Assembly: GCA_030725715.1 (NCBI GenBank)
Contig: JANRFG010000018.1
Span: forward strand, 62,001 to 126,000
Origin: Opitutales bacterium
Lineage (GTDB): Bacteria; Verrucomicrobiota; Verrucomicrobiia; Opitutales; UBA953
Reading direction: 5' to 3'
Length of the DNA: 64,000 bases
Under the pieces are notes generated by a model, which did no database searches, was not told where the DNA came from, and worked only from the letters and a program-made list of their open reading frames with translations. Position numbers and translations under genes: made by a program. Positions 1 to 9,905 of this stretch are shown here, one piece after another; the first letter of the stretch is position 1, and the number at the start of each line of letters is the position of its first letter.

Positions 1-65
1 CCCGCGGCGACTGGCGCATGCCTTCCGACGCCGAGGCGACGGCGTGGCTTGCCGAACTGGGCTAA
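1..65 (+). CDS. 3' end of an unidentified gene (partial)
   Basis: The first 65 bases read open in one frame and end in TAA at 63-65, giving a C-terminus RGDWRMPSDAEATAWLAELG. Only about 20 residues are visible, too few to assign a family. It stops 9 nt before the ATG of the flavoprotein gene on the same strand, so the two are probably co-transcribed. No start codon or domain is available. Confidence 0.5.
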   Translation, partial: RGDWRMPSDAEATAWLAELG

Positions 66-74
66 CCCTGCTTG

Positions 75-1550
75 ATGGGAGGCGTGAGCCTTCCCGCCCA
101 GACGCATCCCGCCGCCACCCAGGCCCTCCTGGCGAAGCTCGGCTCGGAAGTCGTCCGGACCGACGAGGCGTCCTGCTTCGCGGCGTCGTTCGATAACATG
201 CGCCTGTCCTTCATGCCCGAGGCGGTCATCCGCCCGGCGAAGGAAGACGATATCGGCGCCGCGCTGAAGCTCGCGAACGAACACCGCGTGCCCGTCACGG
301 TCCGCGGCCGCGGCACCGGCACGACCGGCGCCTGCGCCCCGATCAAGGGCGGCTGGGTCATCCACCTCGACCACTGGGACCAGATCGAGATCGATCCGGT
401 CTCGGCGATGGCGACGGTGCAGCCGGGCGCGATCACGGCGCATATCAACGACCGCGCCGCCCCGCATGGCCTCTTCTTCCCGCCCGACCCTTCGTCGGTG
501 AAGCACTGCAGCATCGGCGGCAACATCGCCACCAACGCCGGCGGCCTGCGCGCGGCCAAATACGGGGTCGTCCGCGACCACGTCTACGCCCTCGAGGGCT
601 TCCTGCCCACCGGCGAGAAAGTCCGCTGGGGCGCCCCGCTCCGCAAGTTCGTCAGCGGCCTCAACCTGCGCGACCTGTGGATCGGCTCCGAAGGCACGCT
701 CGGCGTGATCACGAAAGCCACGCTGAAGCTCTCCGCCCTGCCCGCCGCCCGCCGGACCTTCCTGCTGGCCTTCCGCACGGATGAAGCGGCGCTCGAGGCC
801 GCCATCGACCTGATTTCCCTGCGCGTGAACCCGTCGGTGCTCGAGTTCCTCGACGTCCAGACGGTGGCCGCCACCGAGAAGCGTCGCGGGAAGCGCGTGT
901 TCACGGATGCGGAACTGGGCGGCTCCGCCGAGACGCACGCCGCCCTGCTGGTCGAGATCGACGGACATCCCGCCGCGCTCGCGGACGACGCCGTCAAGGT
1001 CGTCGCGTGGGCGAAGCGCCACGCGGTCGCCTTCCGCGCGCCGGAAGACCCCGCGGAAGCCGAAGCGCTCTGGGAACTCCGCCGCACCTGCTCGCAGGCG
1101 ATGTTCGCCCTCGGTGACGCCAAGTTGAACGAGGACGTGGTGGTGCCGATCCGCAGCTACGTCGCCCTGCTCCGCTTCACCCGCGAGGTCCGCGACCGCT
1201 TCGGCCTGGCGACCCCGACCTTCGGCCACGCGGCCGACGGCAACTTCCACGTGCACATCATGTACGACCGGTTCAACCCGGAGCACTGCCGCAAGGCCGA
1301 ACAGGCCATCCGCGAGGTCATGGAGAAGGTCGTCGAACTCGGCGGCGCGATCACGGGCGAGCACGGCATCGGCCTCGCGAAGTCCCCCTTCCTCTCCCTG
1401 CAGCACACGCCGGAAGAGATCGCCGCGATGCGCGCGATCAAGCAGGCCCTCGACCCGAACGGCATCCTCGCCCCGGGCCAGATCTTCGAACCCTTCAACG
1501 TCTGGGAGCATCGTCCGATCAAGGTCACGCTGCCCTGGGACAAGCACTGA
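75..1550 (+). CDS. glcD: FAD-linked oxidase, glycolate oxidase GlcD-like
   Basis: Probable flavoprotein that oxidises a 2-hydroxy acid such as glycolate or D-lactate to the 2-oxo acid. The 491-residue product has an N-terminal PCMH-type FAD-binding domain (about 45-225, with the glycine-rich GRGTGTTG near 78-85 and a GNIATNAGG segment) and a C-terminal FAD-oxidase domain carrying HAADGNFHVH and the family signature GEHGIGLAKSPF. ATG 75 was chosen over an overlapping TTG at 72 and a GTG at 84; none has a good ribosome site. The next gene, 3 nt downstream, is a HAD phosphatase, so a phosphoglycolate-to-glycolate-to-glyoxylate salvage pair is plausible. Substrate is not readable from sequence; D-lactate dehydrogenase is the main alternative. 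Confidence 0.85.
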   Translation: MGGVSLPAQTHPAATQALLAKLGSEVVRTDEASCFAASFDNMRLSFMPEAVIRPAKEDDIGAALKLANEHRVPVTVRGRGTGTTGACAPIKGGWVIHLDHWDQIEIDPVSAMATVQPGAITAHINDRAAPHGLFFPPDPSSVKHCSIGGNIATNAGGLRAAKYGVVRDHVYALEGFLPTGEKVRWGAPLRKFVSGLNLRDLWIGSEGTLGVITKATLKLSALPAARRTFLLAFRTDEAALEAAIDLISLRVNPSVLEFLDVQTVAATEKRRGKRVFTDAELGGSAETHAALLVEIDGHPAALADDAVKVVAWAKRHAVAFRAPEDPAEAEALWELRRTCSQAMFALGDAKLNEDVVVPIRSYVALLRFTREVRDRFGLATPTFGHAADGNFHVHIMYDRFNPEHCRKAEQAIREVMEKVVELGGAITGEHGIGLAKSPFLSLQHTPEEIAAMRAIKQALDPNGILAPGQIFEPFNVWEHRPIKVTLPWDKH

Positions 1551-1553
1551 ACC

Positions 1554-2219
1554 ATGCCCCGCACCGTCGCCGTCTTCGATTGGGACGGAGTCGTCATCGA
1601 CTCCTCCGTCGCCCATGAACGCTCCTGGGAGGCCCTCGCCAAGGAGGAGAACCTCCCGTTGCCGGCCGACCACTTCAAGCGCGGCTTCGGCAAGCGCAAC
1701 GAGCTGATCATCCCGGACATCCTCGACTGGACGCGCGACCCCGCCGAGGTGAAGCGCCTCTCCAATCGCAAGGAAGCCCTCTACCGCGACATCGCCCGCA
1801 CCGGCCACGTCCGCCTGCTGCCCGGCGTCCGCGAACTCTGCGGCGCGCTCAACGACCTCGGCATCCCGTGCGTGATCGGCACGTCGACGCACAAGGAGAA
1901 CCTAGCGCTGTCTTTCGAGCTCTTCGGCATCGGCCACTTCTTCGCCGGCGCGGTCGCCAGCGAGGACGTCACGAAGGGTAAGCCCGACCCGGAAGTCTTC
2001 CTGAAGGCCTGCGCCCTCGGCGGCGGCGACCCGGCGACGTCCTTCGTCTTCGAGGATTCGTTCTCAGGCCTGCAGGCCGGCCTGTCCGGTGGCTTCATCA
2101 CGATCGCCCTCGCGACGACCCATGCCCGCGAGCAGCTCGAGCCTATCGGTGCGCACCGCATCGTGAAGGACCTCTCCGAAGTCGACCCGCAGTGGCTCGC
2201 CCGCGGGCGCCTGGGCTGA
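1554..2219 (+). CDS. HAD-superfamily phosphatase, phosphoglycolate phosphatase / beta-phosphoglucomutase type
   Basis: A 221-residue HAD hydrolase. Motif I is FDWDGVVIDSS, with the nucleophile Asp9 and acid/base Asp11; motif II is GTSTHKEN; the motif III lysine lies in KGKPDPEVF; motif IV is FEDSFSGLQAG. A helical cap separates motifs I and II, as in subfamily IA. It sits between a GlcD-like oxidase (3 nt upstream) and uvrB (1 nt downstream). Removal of 2-phosphoglycolate, which arises partly from repair of damaged DNA ends, would fit both neighbours, but that is inference from position. A sugar-phosphate phosphatase or phosphomutase is equally compatible with the motifs. Confidence 0.8.
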   Translation: MPRTVAVFDWDGVVIDSSVAHERSWEALAKEENLPLPADHFKRGFGKRNELIIPDILDWTRDPAEVKRLSNRKEALYRDIARTGHVRLLPGVRELCGALNDLGIPCVIGTSTHKENLALSFELFGIGHFFAGAVASEDVTKGKPDPEVFLKACALGGGDPATSFVFEDSFSGLQAGLSGGFITIALATTHAREQLEPIGAHRIVKDLSEVDPQWLARGRLG

Positions 2220-2220
2220 G

Positions 2221-4206
2221 ATGGAATTCCGCCTGAAATCCGACTACCGCCCGATGGGCGACCAGCCGACCGCCATCGCCGCGCTCGACGCCTCCCTGCG
2301 TGCCGGCAATGGCCGTCAGACGCTCCTCGGCGTCACGGGCTCGGGCAAGACGTTCACCATGGCGAACCTGATCGCGCAGCAGCAACGCCCGGCGCTCATC
2401 ATCTCGCATAACAAGACCCTGGCCGCCCAGCTCTACTCGGAGTTCAAGAACTTCTTCCCCGAGAACGCGGTCGAATACTTCGTCAGCTATTACGACTACT
2501 ACCAGCCAGAGGCCTATGTGCCGGCGACGGATACGTTCATCGAGAAGGATTCGGCGATCAATGAGGACATCGAACGCCTGCGTATCAGCGCCAGCAGCGC
2601 CCTGCTCTCCCGTCGGGACGTGATCGTGATCGCCTCGGTGTCCTGCATCTACGGCCTCGGCTCGCCCGAGGACTTCCTGGCCGCGATGATCGCGCTCAAG
2701 ACGGGAATGACCCTGCGCCGCGACGAGCTCCTCGCGAAGCTGGTGGCCAACCAATACGTCCGCAACGACGCCATCCTGGAGCGCTGCAACTTCCGCGCCC
2801 GCGGCGAGACGATCGACGTCTGGCCGGCCTACATGGAGTCCGCCGTCCGTCTGGAATTCTGGGGCGATACGCTCGAAGCCATCCGGGAACTCGACCCGGT
2901 CAGCGTGAAGCCCGGCAAGCAGCTCGACAAATTCGACCTCTATCCGGCGAACCAATACGTCATGGCCCCGGGCCGCGTGAAGGCCGCCGGCGACGCGATC
3001 CGCGCCGAGCTCGAGGAACGGGTCGCCCACTTCGAGAAGACGAACCGCCTCGTGGAAGCCCAGCGCATCCGCATGCGGGTCGAGCACGACCTCGAGATGC
3101 TCCGCGAGACGGGCTTCTGCCCCGGCATCGAGAACTATTCGATGCACATGTCCGGCCGTCGCCCCGGCGAGCGCCCGCACTGTCTCCTGGACTTCTTCCC
3201 GAAGGACAAGCTGGTCTTCATCGACGAAAGCCACGTCTCGGTCTCCCAGATCGGCGGGATGTATCACGGTGACCGCGCCCGCAAGGAACGCCTCGTCGAA
3301 TTCGGCTTCCGCCTGCCCTCCGCCCTCGAGAACCGCCCGCTTCGTCCGGAGGAGTTCGACACCCTTGTCGACCAGGTCGTATACGTCTCCGCCACGCCGG
3401 CGCCCCACGAATACAAGGTCTCGTCCGTCATCGCCGAACAGGTCATCCGCCCGACGGGCCTGCTCGACCCGATCATGGAAGTCCGCCCGATCGCCGGCCA
3501 GGTGGAGGATATCATCGGCGAAGCCAAGGCCGTTTCGGCCCGCGGTTACCGCACGCTCGTGACGACGCTCACGAAACGGATGTCCGAGGACCTCGCCAAC
3601 TTCATGCGGGACAGCGGCCTGAAGGTCGAATACCTGCACTCCGACATCGACGCGATCGAGCGCGTCGAGATCCTCCGCCGCCTCCGCGCGGGCCACTTCG
3701 ACGTCCTCGTGGGCGTCAATCTCCTCCGCGAAGGCCTCGACCTTCCGGAAGTCGCGCTCGTGGGCATCCTCGACGCCGACAAGGAAGGCTTCCTCCGCAG
3801 TGAGACGAGCCTCATCCAGACCTCCGGCCGCGCGGCCCGTCACCTCGAAGGCAAGGTGCTGCTTTACGCCGACGTGATGACGAAGTCGCTCACCCGCGCC
3901 CTGACGATCTGCGGCGACCGCCGTAAGCGCCAGGAAGCCCACAACACGAAATACGGCATCACGCCGAAGAGTACCCAGCGCCGGATCGAGGAAAGCCTCG
4001 TGGACCTGGAAGCCGACGAAGCCCTGGCGGTGGCCGAAGGCACCGACGACCGCGACATCGCGCACGTGCTGGCCGACATGGAGGCCGAGATGCTCGCGGC
4101 GGCGGACGAACTCCAGTTCGAGCGCGCAGCCACCCTGCGCGACCAGATCGAAGCGTTGCGCACGGGCAAGCCGGCTTCGCCGAAACGCCATAAGGGCCGC
4201 CGCTGA
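2221..4206 (+). CDS. uvrB: Excinuclease ABC subunit B
   Basis: UvrB of nucleotide excision repair: it takes damaged DNA from UvrA, verifies the lesion with its beta-hairpin and recruits UvrC. The 661 residues match family length. Visible are Walker [11 protein letters not shown], the damage-probing hairpin region [20 protein letters not shown], Walker B DESH, helicase motifs SATP and [15 protein letters not shown], and motif [15 protein letters not shown] motif for UvrC contact lies near residues 615-650, followed by a short basic tail. The start follows the HAD stop by one base, suggesting translational coupling. Its stop is immediately adjacent to the stop of the convergent mutL, with no room for a terminator. 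Confidence 0.98.
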   Translation: MEFRLKSDYRPMGDQPTAIAALDASLRAGNGRQTLLGVTGSGKTFTMANLIAQQQRPALIISHNKTLAAQLYSEFKNFFPENAVEYFVSYYDYYQPEAYVPATDTFIEKDSAINEDIERLRISASSALLSRRDVIVIASVSCIYGLGSPEDFLAAMIALKTGMTLRRDELLAKLVANQYVRNDAILERCNFRARGETIDVWPAYMESAVRLEFWGDTLEAIRELDPVSVKPGKQLDKFDLYPANQYVMAPGRVKAAGDAIRAELEERVAHFEKTNRLVEAQRIRMRVEHDLEMLRETGFCPGIENYSMHMSGRRPGERPHCLLDFFPKDKLVFIDESHVSVSQIGGMYHGDRARKERLVEFGFRLPSALENRPLRPEEFDTLVDQVVYVSATPAPHEYKVSSVIAEQVIRPTGLLDPIMEVRPIAGQVEDIIGEAKAVSARGYRTLVTTLTKRMSEDLANFMRDSGLKVEYLHSDIDAIERVEILRRLRAGHFDVLVGVNLLREGLDLPEVALVGILDADKEGFLRSETSLIQTSGRAARHLEGKVLLYADVMTKSLTRALTICGDRRKRQEAHNTKYGITPKSTQRRIEESLVDLEADEALAVAEGTDDRDIAHVLADMEAEMLAAADELQFERAATLRDQIEALRTGKPASPKRHKGRR

Positions 4207-5937
4207 TCAGCCGAAGCGGCGGGTCAGGTCAGCATCCGTCCACTCGACATACGTGCGGCGACCGCGCGGACAGCTACCTGGCTGGGCGGTGCGGAACAAG
4301 GCCTGCACGAGCTCCATCAGTTCGGCGTCAGACAGGCTGTCGCCCTTACGCCGGGCCTTGTTGACGGCGAGCTTGGCGAGGGCGTCATACGCCAGCGACG
4401 GGCGACCGAAGTCGCCTTCGCGGCGGGCCATCTCAGCGAGCAGGTCGCGCACGAAGGCCAGCGCCTGTTCGGGCTCGAGCCACGCCGGCAGGGCTTGGAT
4501 GCGCCAGAAATTGCGTCCGTATTCCTCGAAGTCGAAGCCAGCGGACGCCAGCAAGGGCAGGCGCTCCTTGAGCACGGCGGCAGGCAGCGGCTCGAGTTCG
4601 ATGCTCAAGGGTACGAGGAGCGGCTGACTCACCGGCTTCTGCGCGGTGAACTGCGCAAGAATGGATTCGTAGAGCACGCGCTGGTGCGCGGCGCCGAGAT
4701 CCAGGATGGCGAGCCCGGTCGGGGTCTCAAAGACGGCCCGCTCTTCGCGGAGGCGCGACAGCAGACGCCAGCCGAGACGGACGGAGGGCGCGTGAGTCGG
4801 CGAGACCGGCGCAGGGGCCGCGGACGGCATGTAAGCCGGGTGCGTGGCTCCGACGGAGACCGGCGCGCTGACGCTCGGAGCATCGACAGCCAAAGGAGAG
4901 GACGGCGTAACCACCGGGACAGTCTCGGTCGGCAGGCCATCGTCGGCCCGGGCGCGCAGGACCGCGAGGACGGATTCGATGAGGAAGTTACGGACCTTGG
5001 CTTCGTCGCGGAAACGCACCTCGCGCTTGGCGGGGTGGACGTTCACGTCGACCCACGCCGGATCCATCTCGAGGAAGACGAAAGCCAGCGGGTAACGTCC
5101 CTTCGGGATCAGCGTGTGGTAGCTCTCCGTCAGCGCGAAGGCCATCGTGCGGCTGTCGACCGGGCGGCCGTTGACGACCGTGACGAGGTCCTGACGCGTG
5201 CCGCGGCTGACGCCCGGCTTGCCCAGCAGTCCGCTGAGACGCATGCCGGGACGTTCGAAGAGCGGCATCAGCGTGACCTCTTCGGCCACCTGCCGGCCCC
5301 AGATCTCACGGACTCGGTCCAGCAAAGGAGCATTACCTGGCGAACGGAAGATCTCGCGGCCGTCTTCGCGCAGCAGGAAACCGACTTCCGGATGGGCGAT
5401 GGCGTAGAGGCGGACGAGGCGGACGATGTGCGCGGCCTCGGTCTCGTCGGACTTCAGGAACTTCAGCCGGGCCGGAACCGGGTGGAAAAGATTAGCCACC
5501 TCGATGCGTGTGCCCGGCGCCATGCCGTGATCACGACGATGGACGAGTTTGCCGCCGTTGACCGCGATCTCCGTGCCCGAGGGGGCCGCGGCCGGACGCG
5601 TCTGCATCGTGAAGCGGGCGACGCTGGCGATCGAAGGCAGGGCCTCGCCGCGGAAACCGAAGGTCGCGATCCGATCGAGGTCGGCGGCCAGCTGGATCTT
5701 GCTGGTCGCGTGGCGTTCGAGGCTCAGCAGGGCTTCGTCGCCCGTCATGCCCTTGCCGTCGTCCTCGACGATCATGCGGGCCTTGCCGCCGCGGGAGAAG
5801 TCCACCGTCACCCGGCGGGCGCCGGCGTCGAGGGAGTTCTCCAGCAGCTCCTTGATGACCGCGGCCGGGCGCTCCACCACCTCGCCGGCGGCGATCTGGT
5901 TGGCCACGGTCGGCTCAAGGATGCGGATGGTCGACAT
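4207..5937 (-). CDS. mutL: DNA mismatch repair protein MutL, nuclease motif degenerate
   Basis: MutL links MutS mismatch recognition to strand removal. The 576-residue product has an intact N-terminal GHKL ATPase (ENSLDAG near 33-39, DDGKGM near 59-64, ATSK 77-80, FGFRGEAL 93-100), a proline/alanine linker (about 335-385) and a C-terminal dimerisation domain. ATG 5937 begins the conserved MSTIRILEP; a longer frame to 6093 has only low-complexity sequence. The endonuclease signature DQHA(x)2E(x)4E is replaced by [12 protein letters not shown] (413-424), the usual cysteine of the second motif is absent (AVNKARR) and the C-terminal CPHGRP reads CPRGRR. Metal-dependent nicking is therefore probably lost, as in MutH-partnered MutL proteins; no MutH is visible here. 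Confidence 0.95.
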   Translation of the reverse strand: MSTIRILEPTVANQIAAGEVVERPAAVIKELLENSLDAGARRVTVDFSRGGKARMIVEDDGKGMTGDEALLSLERHATSKIQLAADLDRIATFGFRGEALPSIASVARFTMQTRPAAAPSGTEIAVNGGKLVHRRDHGMAPGTRIEVANLFHPVPARLKFLKSDETEAAHIVRLVRLYAIAHPEVGFLLREDGREIFRSPGNAPLLDRVREIWGRQVAEEVTLMPLFERPGMRLSGLLGKPGVSRGTRQDLVTVVNGRPVDSRTMAFALTESYHTLIPKGRYPLAFVFLEMDPAWVDVNVHPAKREVRFRDEAKVRNFLIESVLAVLRARADDGLPTETVPVVTPSSPLAVDAPSVSAPVSVGATHPAYMPSAAPAPVSPTHAPSVRLGWRLLSRLREERAVFETPTGLAILDLGAAHQRVLYESILAQFTAQKPVSQPLLVPLSIELEPLPAAVLKERLPLLASAGFDFEEYGRNFWRIQALPAWLEPEQALAFVRDLLAEMARREGDFGRPSLAYDALAKLAVNKARRKGDSLSDAELMELVQALFRTAQPGSCPRGRRTYVEWTDADLTRRFG

Positions 5938-6103
5938 GGTCAGGCAGGCCCGGGCGCGGACCGTCCGAAGGGACGGCCGAGGACGCGGCTGGGGCGGACG
6001 AAAGGCACCGGGAGACCTTTGCCCCTCACCCCCTCCCCTGCAAGTCGAACGGCTCGGAAACGGTCTTTGTTGCGCCCGGCCCAAGGATGCCAACCTTGCT
6101 GTC

Positions 6104-8107
6104 GTGTCGAATCGCCTGGCCCACGAAAGCTCCCTCTACCTCCGCCAGCACGAGGCCAACCCCGTGCATTGGTGGCCTTGGTGCGCCGAGGCTTTCGCGG
6201 AGGCCAAGGCCAAGAACAAGCCCGTACTGGTGTCCGTCGGCTACTCGTCCTGCCACTGGTGCCACGTCATGGCCCGCGAGTCGTTCGAGCAGCCCTGGGT
6301 CGCCGACCTGATGAACCAGCACTTCGTGTGCATCAAGGTCGACCGCGAGGAACGGCCCGAAGTCGATAAGCTGATGATGGACGCCGTGCAGATGATCCAA
6401 GGCCACGGCGGCTGGCCCCTCAACTGCTTCTGTCTGCCCGACGGACGGCCGTTCTTCGGCGGCACGTATTTCCCGCCCGAGGACCGTGGTCACGGCCAGG
6501 TGCCTTGGCCGCAGTTGCTGATGCGCGTCTCGGACTTCTACCATCGCAACAAGACCGAGCTCGCCGCGAACGCCGACGCCATCGCGCAGAACCTGACGCA
6601 CCTCACGCGGGCGCCCGACGCCGACGGGAGCGCGCCCACGCCGGACGACCTCGTGGCGGCCGCCCGCCGCATCTGCGAACAGCATGACGACACCTTCGGC
6701 GGCTTCGGCGCCGCGCCGAAGTTCCCCGCCCCGCACACGCTTAATCTCCTGCTCGGCCTGCGCGGCGCCGCCGCGGTCGAAGCGGACCGCGCCCTCGCGA
6801 CGCGCATCGACGCCGTCCTGACCATCACCCTCGGCGCCATGGCCCGTGGCGGGCTCTTCGACCAGGTCGGCGGCGGCTTCCATCGCTACTGCGTGGACCG
6901 CGACTGGACGGTGCCGCACTTCGAGAAGATGCTCTACGACAACGCCCAGCTGCTCGGCACCTACGCCGAGGCCTGGGCCCGTTATCGCGACCCGCTCTAC
7001 GTCGACATCTGCGAAGAGACGGTCGGCTGGCTCCTCCGCGAGATGCGCACGGCCAACGGACTGTTCGCGGCCTCGCTGGACGCCGACACGGACCACCACG
7101 AAGGTACGACCTACGTGTGGACGGCACCGGAAGTGGCCACCGCGCTGGGCGACGAAGCCTTCGCCTTCGCGCAGGCCTACGGCCTCTCGGACAAGGGCAA
7201 CTTCGAGGGCAAGAATATCCCGAAGCTCAAGGGCGACCACGCCGCGCGTAAACGCTTCGCCGGCGCCCGCGCCAAACTGCTCGCCCTGCGCGACCAGCGC
7301 CCGCAGCCATCGCGCGACGACAAGAACCTCCTCAGCTGGAACGCCCTGCTCGTCGGCAACCTGGCCAAGGCCGGCTGGATTCTCGGCCGTAAGGATTGGG
7401 TCGAGCTCGCGCTGGAGACGGAAGCCTTGCTCTGGACGCGTTTCGCCCGCGAAGACGGCGCCCGTCTACTCTCCGTCGCGCACGGCGACAAGACCACCCT
7501 CGACGGCAACCTGAGCGACTTCGCCTGGCTCGCCGAAGCGGAGCTCGCCCTCGCCGCCTACGCACCTTGGGCCCGCCTCGGCACGATACACCCTTACGCC
7601 GCGCGCGCCGAACGTCTCCTGGGCGCCGCGCTGGAACGCTTCGGCGATCCGCACGCCGTCGGCGCCTTCGTCGTGCCGGCCGAGCGCGACGACCTTTCCG
7701 TCCGCCAGAAGGACTGGTTCGACAACGCCGTCCCGGCGGGCAACTCCTCCCTGCTCCACGGTTTCGGCCAGATCCAGATGCTTTCCGCCGACCCGCGCTG
7801 GGCGCGCGAGTTCGCCGACCTGAGCATGGCTTACGGCGGCCTCTGCAAGAACGTCCCGAACGGCGTCGCCCACGCTTTGGACGGCATCGCCCGCTTCGCG
7901 CTCGGCCATGCGACGGTGAAGTCCGCCGGTGGCTGGGACGAACTTCGTTCCGCCCTCAACGGTGACGACAAGACCGCACCGCACGCCCGACCCTATCGCC
8001 CCGCCTTCCTCGTCACGGAGCCCGCCACGGCCGGTTACGCCGTCTGCGTAGGCCAGACCTGCCTCGCGCCCGTCCCGACCGCCCAAGAGGCCGCCGCGAG
8101 CCTCTGA
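6104..8107 (+). CDS. YyaL/SSP411-like protein: thioredoxin-fold DUF255 plus (alpha/alpha)6 barrel
   Basis: Member of the DUF255 (YyaL, human SPATA20) family, whose biochemical role is unsettled. The 667-residue product starts with a thioredoxin-like domain containing a redox CHWC pair (Cys50 and Cys53, in [11 protein letters not shown]), then the family segments [15 protein letters not shown] and [19 protein letters not shown]; an epimerase-like helical barrel follows to the end. I chose GTG 6104 because it starts exactly at the conserved family N-terminus ([15 protein letters not shown]). The open frame continues upstream to 5549, but only antisense to mutL. No Shine-Dalgarno is obvious. A hairpin at 8125-8144 separates it from the next gene. 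Confidence 0.9.
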   Translation: MSNRLAHESSLYLRQHEANPVHWWPWCAEAFAEAKAKNKPVLVSVGYSSCHWCHVMARESFEQPWVADLMNQHFVCIKVDREERPEVDKLMMDAVQMIQGHGGWPLNCFCLPDGRPFFGGTYFPPEDRGHGQVPWPQLLMRVSDFYHRNKTELAANADAIAQNLTHLTRAPDADGSAPTPDDLVAAARRICEQHDDTFGGFGAAPKFPAPHTLNLLLGLRGAAAVEADRALATRIDAVLTITLGAMARGGLFDQVGGGFHRYCVDRDWTVPHFEKMLYDNAQLLGTYAEAWARYRDPLYVDICEETVGWLLREMRTANGLFAASLDADTDHHEGTTYVWTAPEVATALGDEAFAFAQAYGLSDKGNFEGKNIPKLKGDHAARKRFAGARAKLLALRDQRPQPSRDDKNLLSWNALLVGNLAKAGWILGRKDWVELALETEALLWTRFAREDGARLLSVAHGDKTTLDGNLSDFAWLAEAELALAAYAPWARLGTIHPYAARAERLLGAALERFGDPHAVGAFVVPAERDDLSVRQKDWFDNAVPAGNSSLLHGFGQIQMLSADPRWAREFADLSMAYGGLCKNVPNGVAHALDGIARFALGHATVKSAGGWDELRSALNGDDKTAPHARPYRPAFLVTEPATAGYAVCVGQTCLAPVPTAQEAAASL

Positions 8108-8124
8108 CGGGCAATCCGCTCTTG

Positions 8125-8144
8125 CCCGCTCCGAGGGGAGCGGG
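8125..8144 (+). terminator. Hairpin between the DUF255 gene and the TPR gene
   Basis: An 8-bp perfect GC-rich inverted repeat (CCCGCTCC / GGAGCGGG) with a four-base loop, 17 nt after the stop codon. No T-run follows, so it may be a weak terminator or an mRNA-stabilising structure. Confidence 0.3.
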
Positions 8145-8159
8145 AACATCAGGTCAGGC

Positions 8160-9905
8160 ATGTCAGCCGACCCCCACTACGTCTACGGCCAAGGGCAGAG
8201 TTCACGCTCGAGCTATCCTATCCTGCTGGGGACGGTGACCGTCGAAGTGGTGGGCTACAAAGAGCGCCGCTACCGCCCCAACTGGCGCCGGATCGCCCTG
8301 CTGCTCCCGGTCTTCTTGCTCCTGCTGTGGGTCGGGCTCTCCGAAGCCAACTACTTCAAGGAGCGCTTCATGAACGGCATCCCGACGACGCGCCGGGCCG
8401 ACATGTATCTCTACCTGCCCGACACGGCGGCCAACTCCTTCGCCAACCTCTTCCTTGGCAAGGAAGAAGCCCGGCTCCGCGAACGGGCGAAATTGCTGAC
8501 GGCCAAGGATTCCTACGGACGTTCCGCGCACCTCTACCGCAAGGGTGAATACTACGTGAGCGTCGCGAAGGAAGCGCTCGCCCGCCAGGATTACGCCGAG
8601 TTCTCCCGTTACATCGGGACCGGCGCCCAGCTGAGCCCGGCCAACCTGGAAGCCCAGCGCCTCTGCGCCGACCTCTTCTTCGCGTTCCAGCGTCCGCTCG
8701 ACGCCTACCAGCTGCTCGAGGAATCCCTCGTGTTCGCCAAGCAGGACCGCGAGTACTTCCGCTATTACCTCCAGCGCTGCTTCATGCTGGACCAGGACGC
8801 GCGCCTCATCGCCACCGCCACGAAGCACCTGGCCGACCCGGGCGTGGCCGCGGAGATCCGCGCCGACCTCCGGCTGGCCGCCGCGCAGGCCCACTTCCTC
8901 CGCGGAGACTTCGCCGACGCCGCCCGGCTGATCAAGGAACACCGCCTCGACCAGACCGCGGACGGCTACCTCCTCAACTGCCAGCTCCTCTGGGAAAGCG
9001 GCGACCGCAAGGGTGCGCTCGCCGACCTCGACGCCGCCCTCACGGCGTTCCCCGCCGGCGTCCGCCTGCTCGAGATGAAGGCCCGCTGGCTGAAGGACAG
9101 CGGCGAATTCCGCCGGGCCCAGGACACGCTCGACCTGCTCGCCATCAGCCAGCCCGGCCGGCCGGGTCCGCTCATCCAATCCCTGTATCTTTCGCCCGGC
9201 GAAGAGGGCCGCGGGCGCCGGGCGGCCTTGGTGGAGAAGATCATCGCCCAGTTCGGCAACCAGGAGCAGCCGATGCTGGACCTCGCCCGCTTCGGCAACG
9301 ACACGGCGGACGTCGCGCTCACCGCCCGGCTGGCGAAGCACGCGGTCGAACGCAAGTTCGGCAACCGCGTCCGCTTCGACCTCGTCCACGTGGAATGCCT
9401 GCTCAACGCCGGTCGCGCCCGCGAGACGATCCTGCTCGTCGACGCCCTGTACAAGCAGGCCGAACGCGACCAGTGGGTGGCCGAGACGCGCATCGCCTTC
9501 GACGCCCTCCGGACCATCGCCTATTTCGCCGACGGCCAGACCGAGATCGGCTCCATCAACCTGCAGAAGCTCCTGCAGCACCGGAAGGTGCCGCCGCAGG
9601 TGCTCGTGGCCGCAAGCCGCAAGTTGATCGCCGCCCGCCGTTACGACGAGGCCAACGAAGTGCTCATCCAAGCCCACCTGCAGAACGAGACCAACCAGGC
9701 CGTCCTGATGCAGATCGTGCAGCTGAAGCTCGACCACCCGCGCATCGCCGCCGACCTCGAGACCTACCTGCGCCGGCTGATGCTCAACCGCCGGCCTTCG
9801 CCGGAAGTCCTCCGGGCCGCCTTGCGACGGCTCGGTTCGGACACCTACCTCTTCTCGAGCGACCGCGAGACGCTATTGCGCGACGTCGAGGCGAAGCTCA
9901 GGTAG
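8160..9905 (+). CDS. Membrane-anchored TPR-like repeat protein
   Basis: Unidentified 581-residue protein. Residues about 44-60 (RIALLLPVFLLLLWVGL) form one transmembrane helix behind a basic cytoplasmic stretch; the rest would face the periplasm. From about residue 110 it is a chain of helix-turn-helix units with TPR spacing and composition (for example LEAQRLCADLFFAFQRPLDA and QDTLDLLAISQPGRPG). TPR solenoids are protein-docking scaffolds; no catalytic motif is visible. It has its own ATG 52 nt after the DUF255 gene and its stop overlaps the convergent ApbE-like stop by 8 nt. Function unknown; an envelope assembly or polysaccharide-related scaffold is only a guess. Confidence 0.75.
   Translation: MSADPHYVYGQGQSSRSSYPILLGTVTVEVVGYKERRYRPNWRRIALLLPVFLLLLWVGLSEANYFKERFMNGIPTTRRADMYLYLPDTAANSFANLFLGKEEARLRERAKLLTAKDSYGRSAHLYRKGEYYVSVAKEALARQDYAEFSRYIGTGAQLSPANLEAQRLCADLFFAFQRPLDAYQLLEESLVFAKQDREYFRYYLQRCFMLDQDARLIATATKHLADPGVAAEIRADLRLAAAQAHFLRGDFADAARLIKEHRLDQTADGYLLNCQLLWESGDRKGALADLDAALTAFPAGVRLLEMKARWLKDSGEFRRAQDTLDLLAISQPGRPGPLIQSLYLSPGEEGRGRRAALVEKIIAQFGNQEQPMLDLARFGNDTADVALTARLAKHAVERKFGNRVRFDLVHVECLLNAGRARETILLVDALYKQAERDQWVAETRIAFDALRTIAYFADGQTEIGSINLQKLLQHRKVPPQVLVAASRKLIAARRYDEANEVLIQAHLQNETNQAVLMQIVQLKLDHPRIAADLETYLRRLMLNRRPSPEVLRAALRRLGSDTYLFSSDRETLLRDVEAKLR

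Noticed and set aside
2143..4191. Long minus-strand frame (682 codons) opposite uvrB
   Set aside because: Antisense shadow of a certain gene, with low-complexity translation and no family features; common in very GC-rich DNA.
5549..6103. N-terminal extension of the DUF255 protein
   Set aside because: Lies antisense over the mutL start and has no similarity to the family, whose conserved N-terminus begins at GTG 6104.
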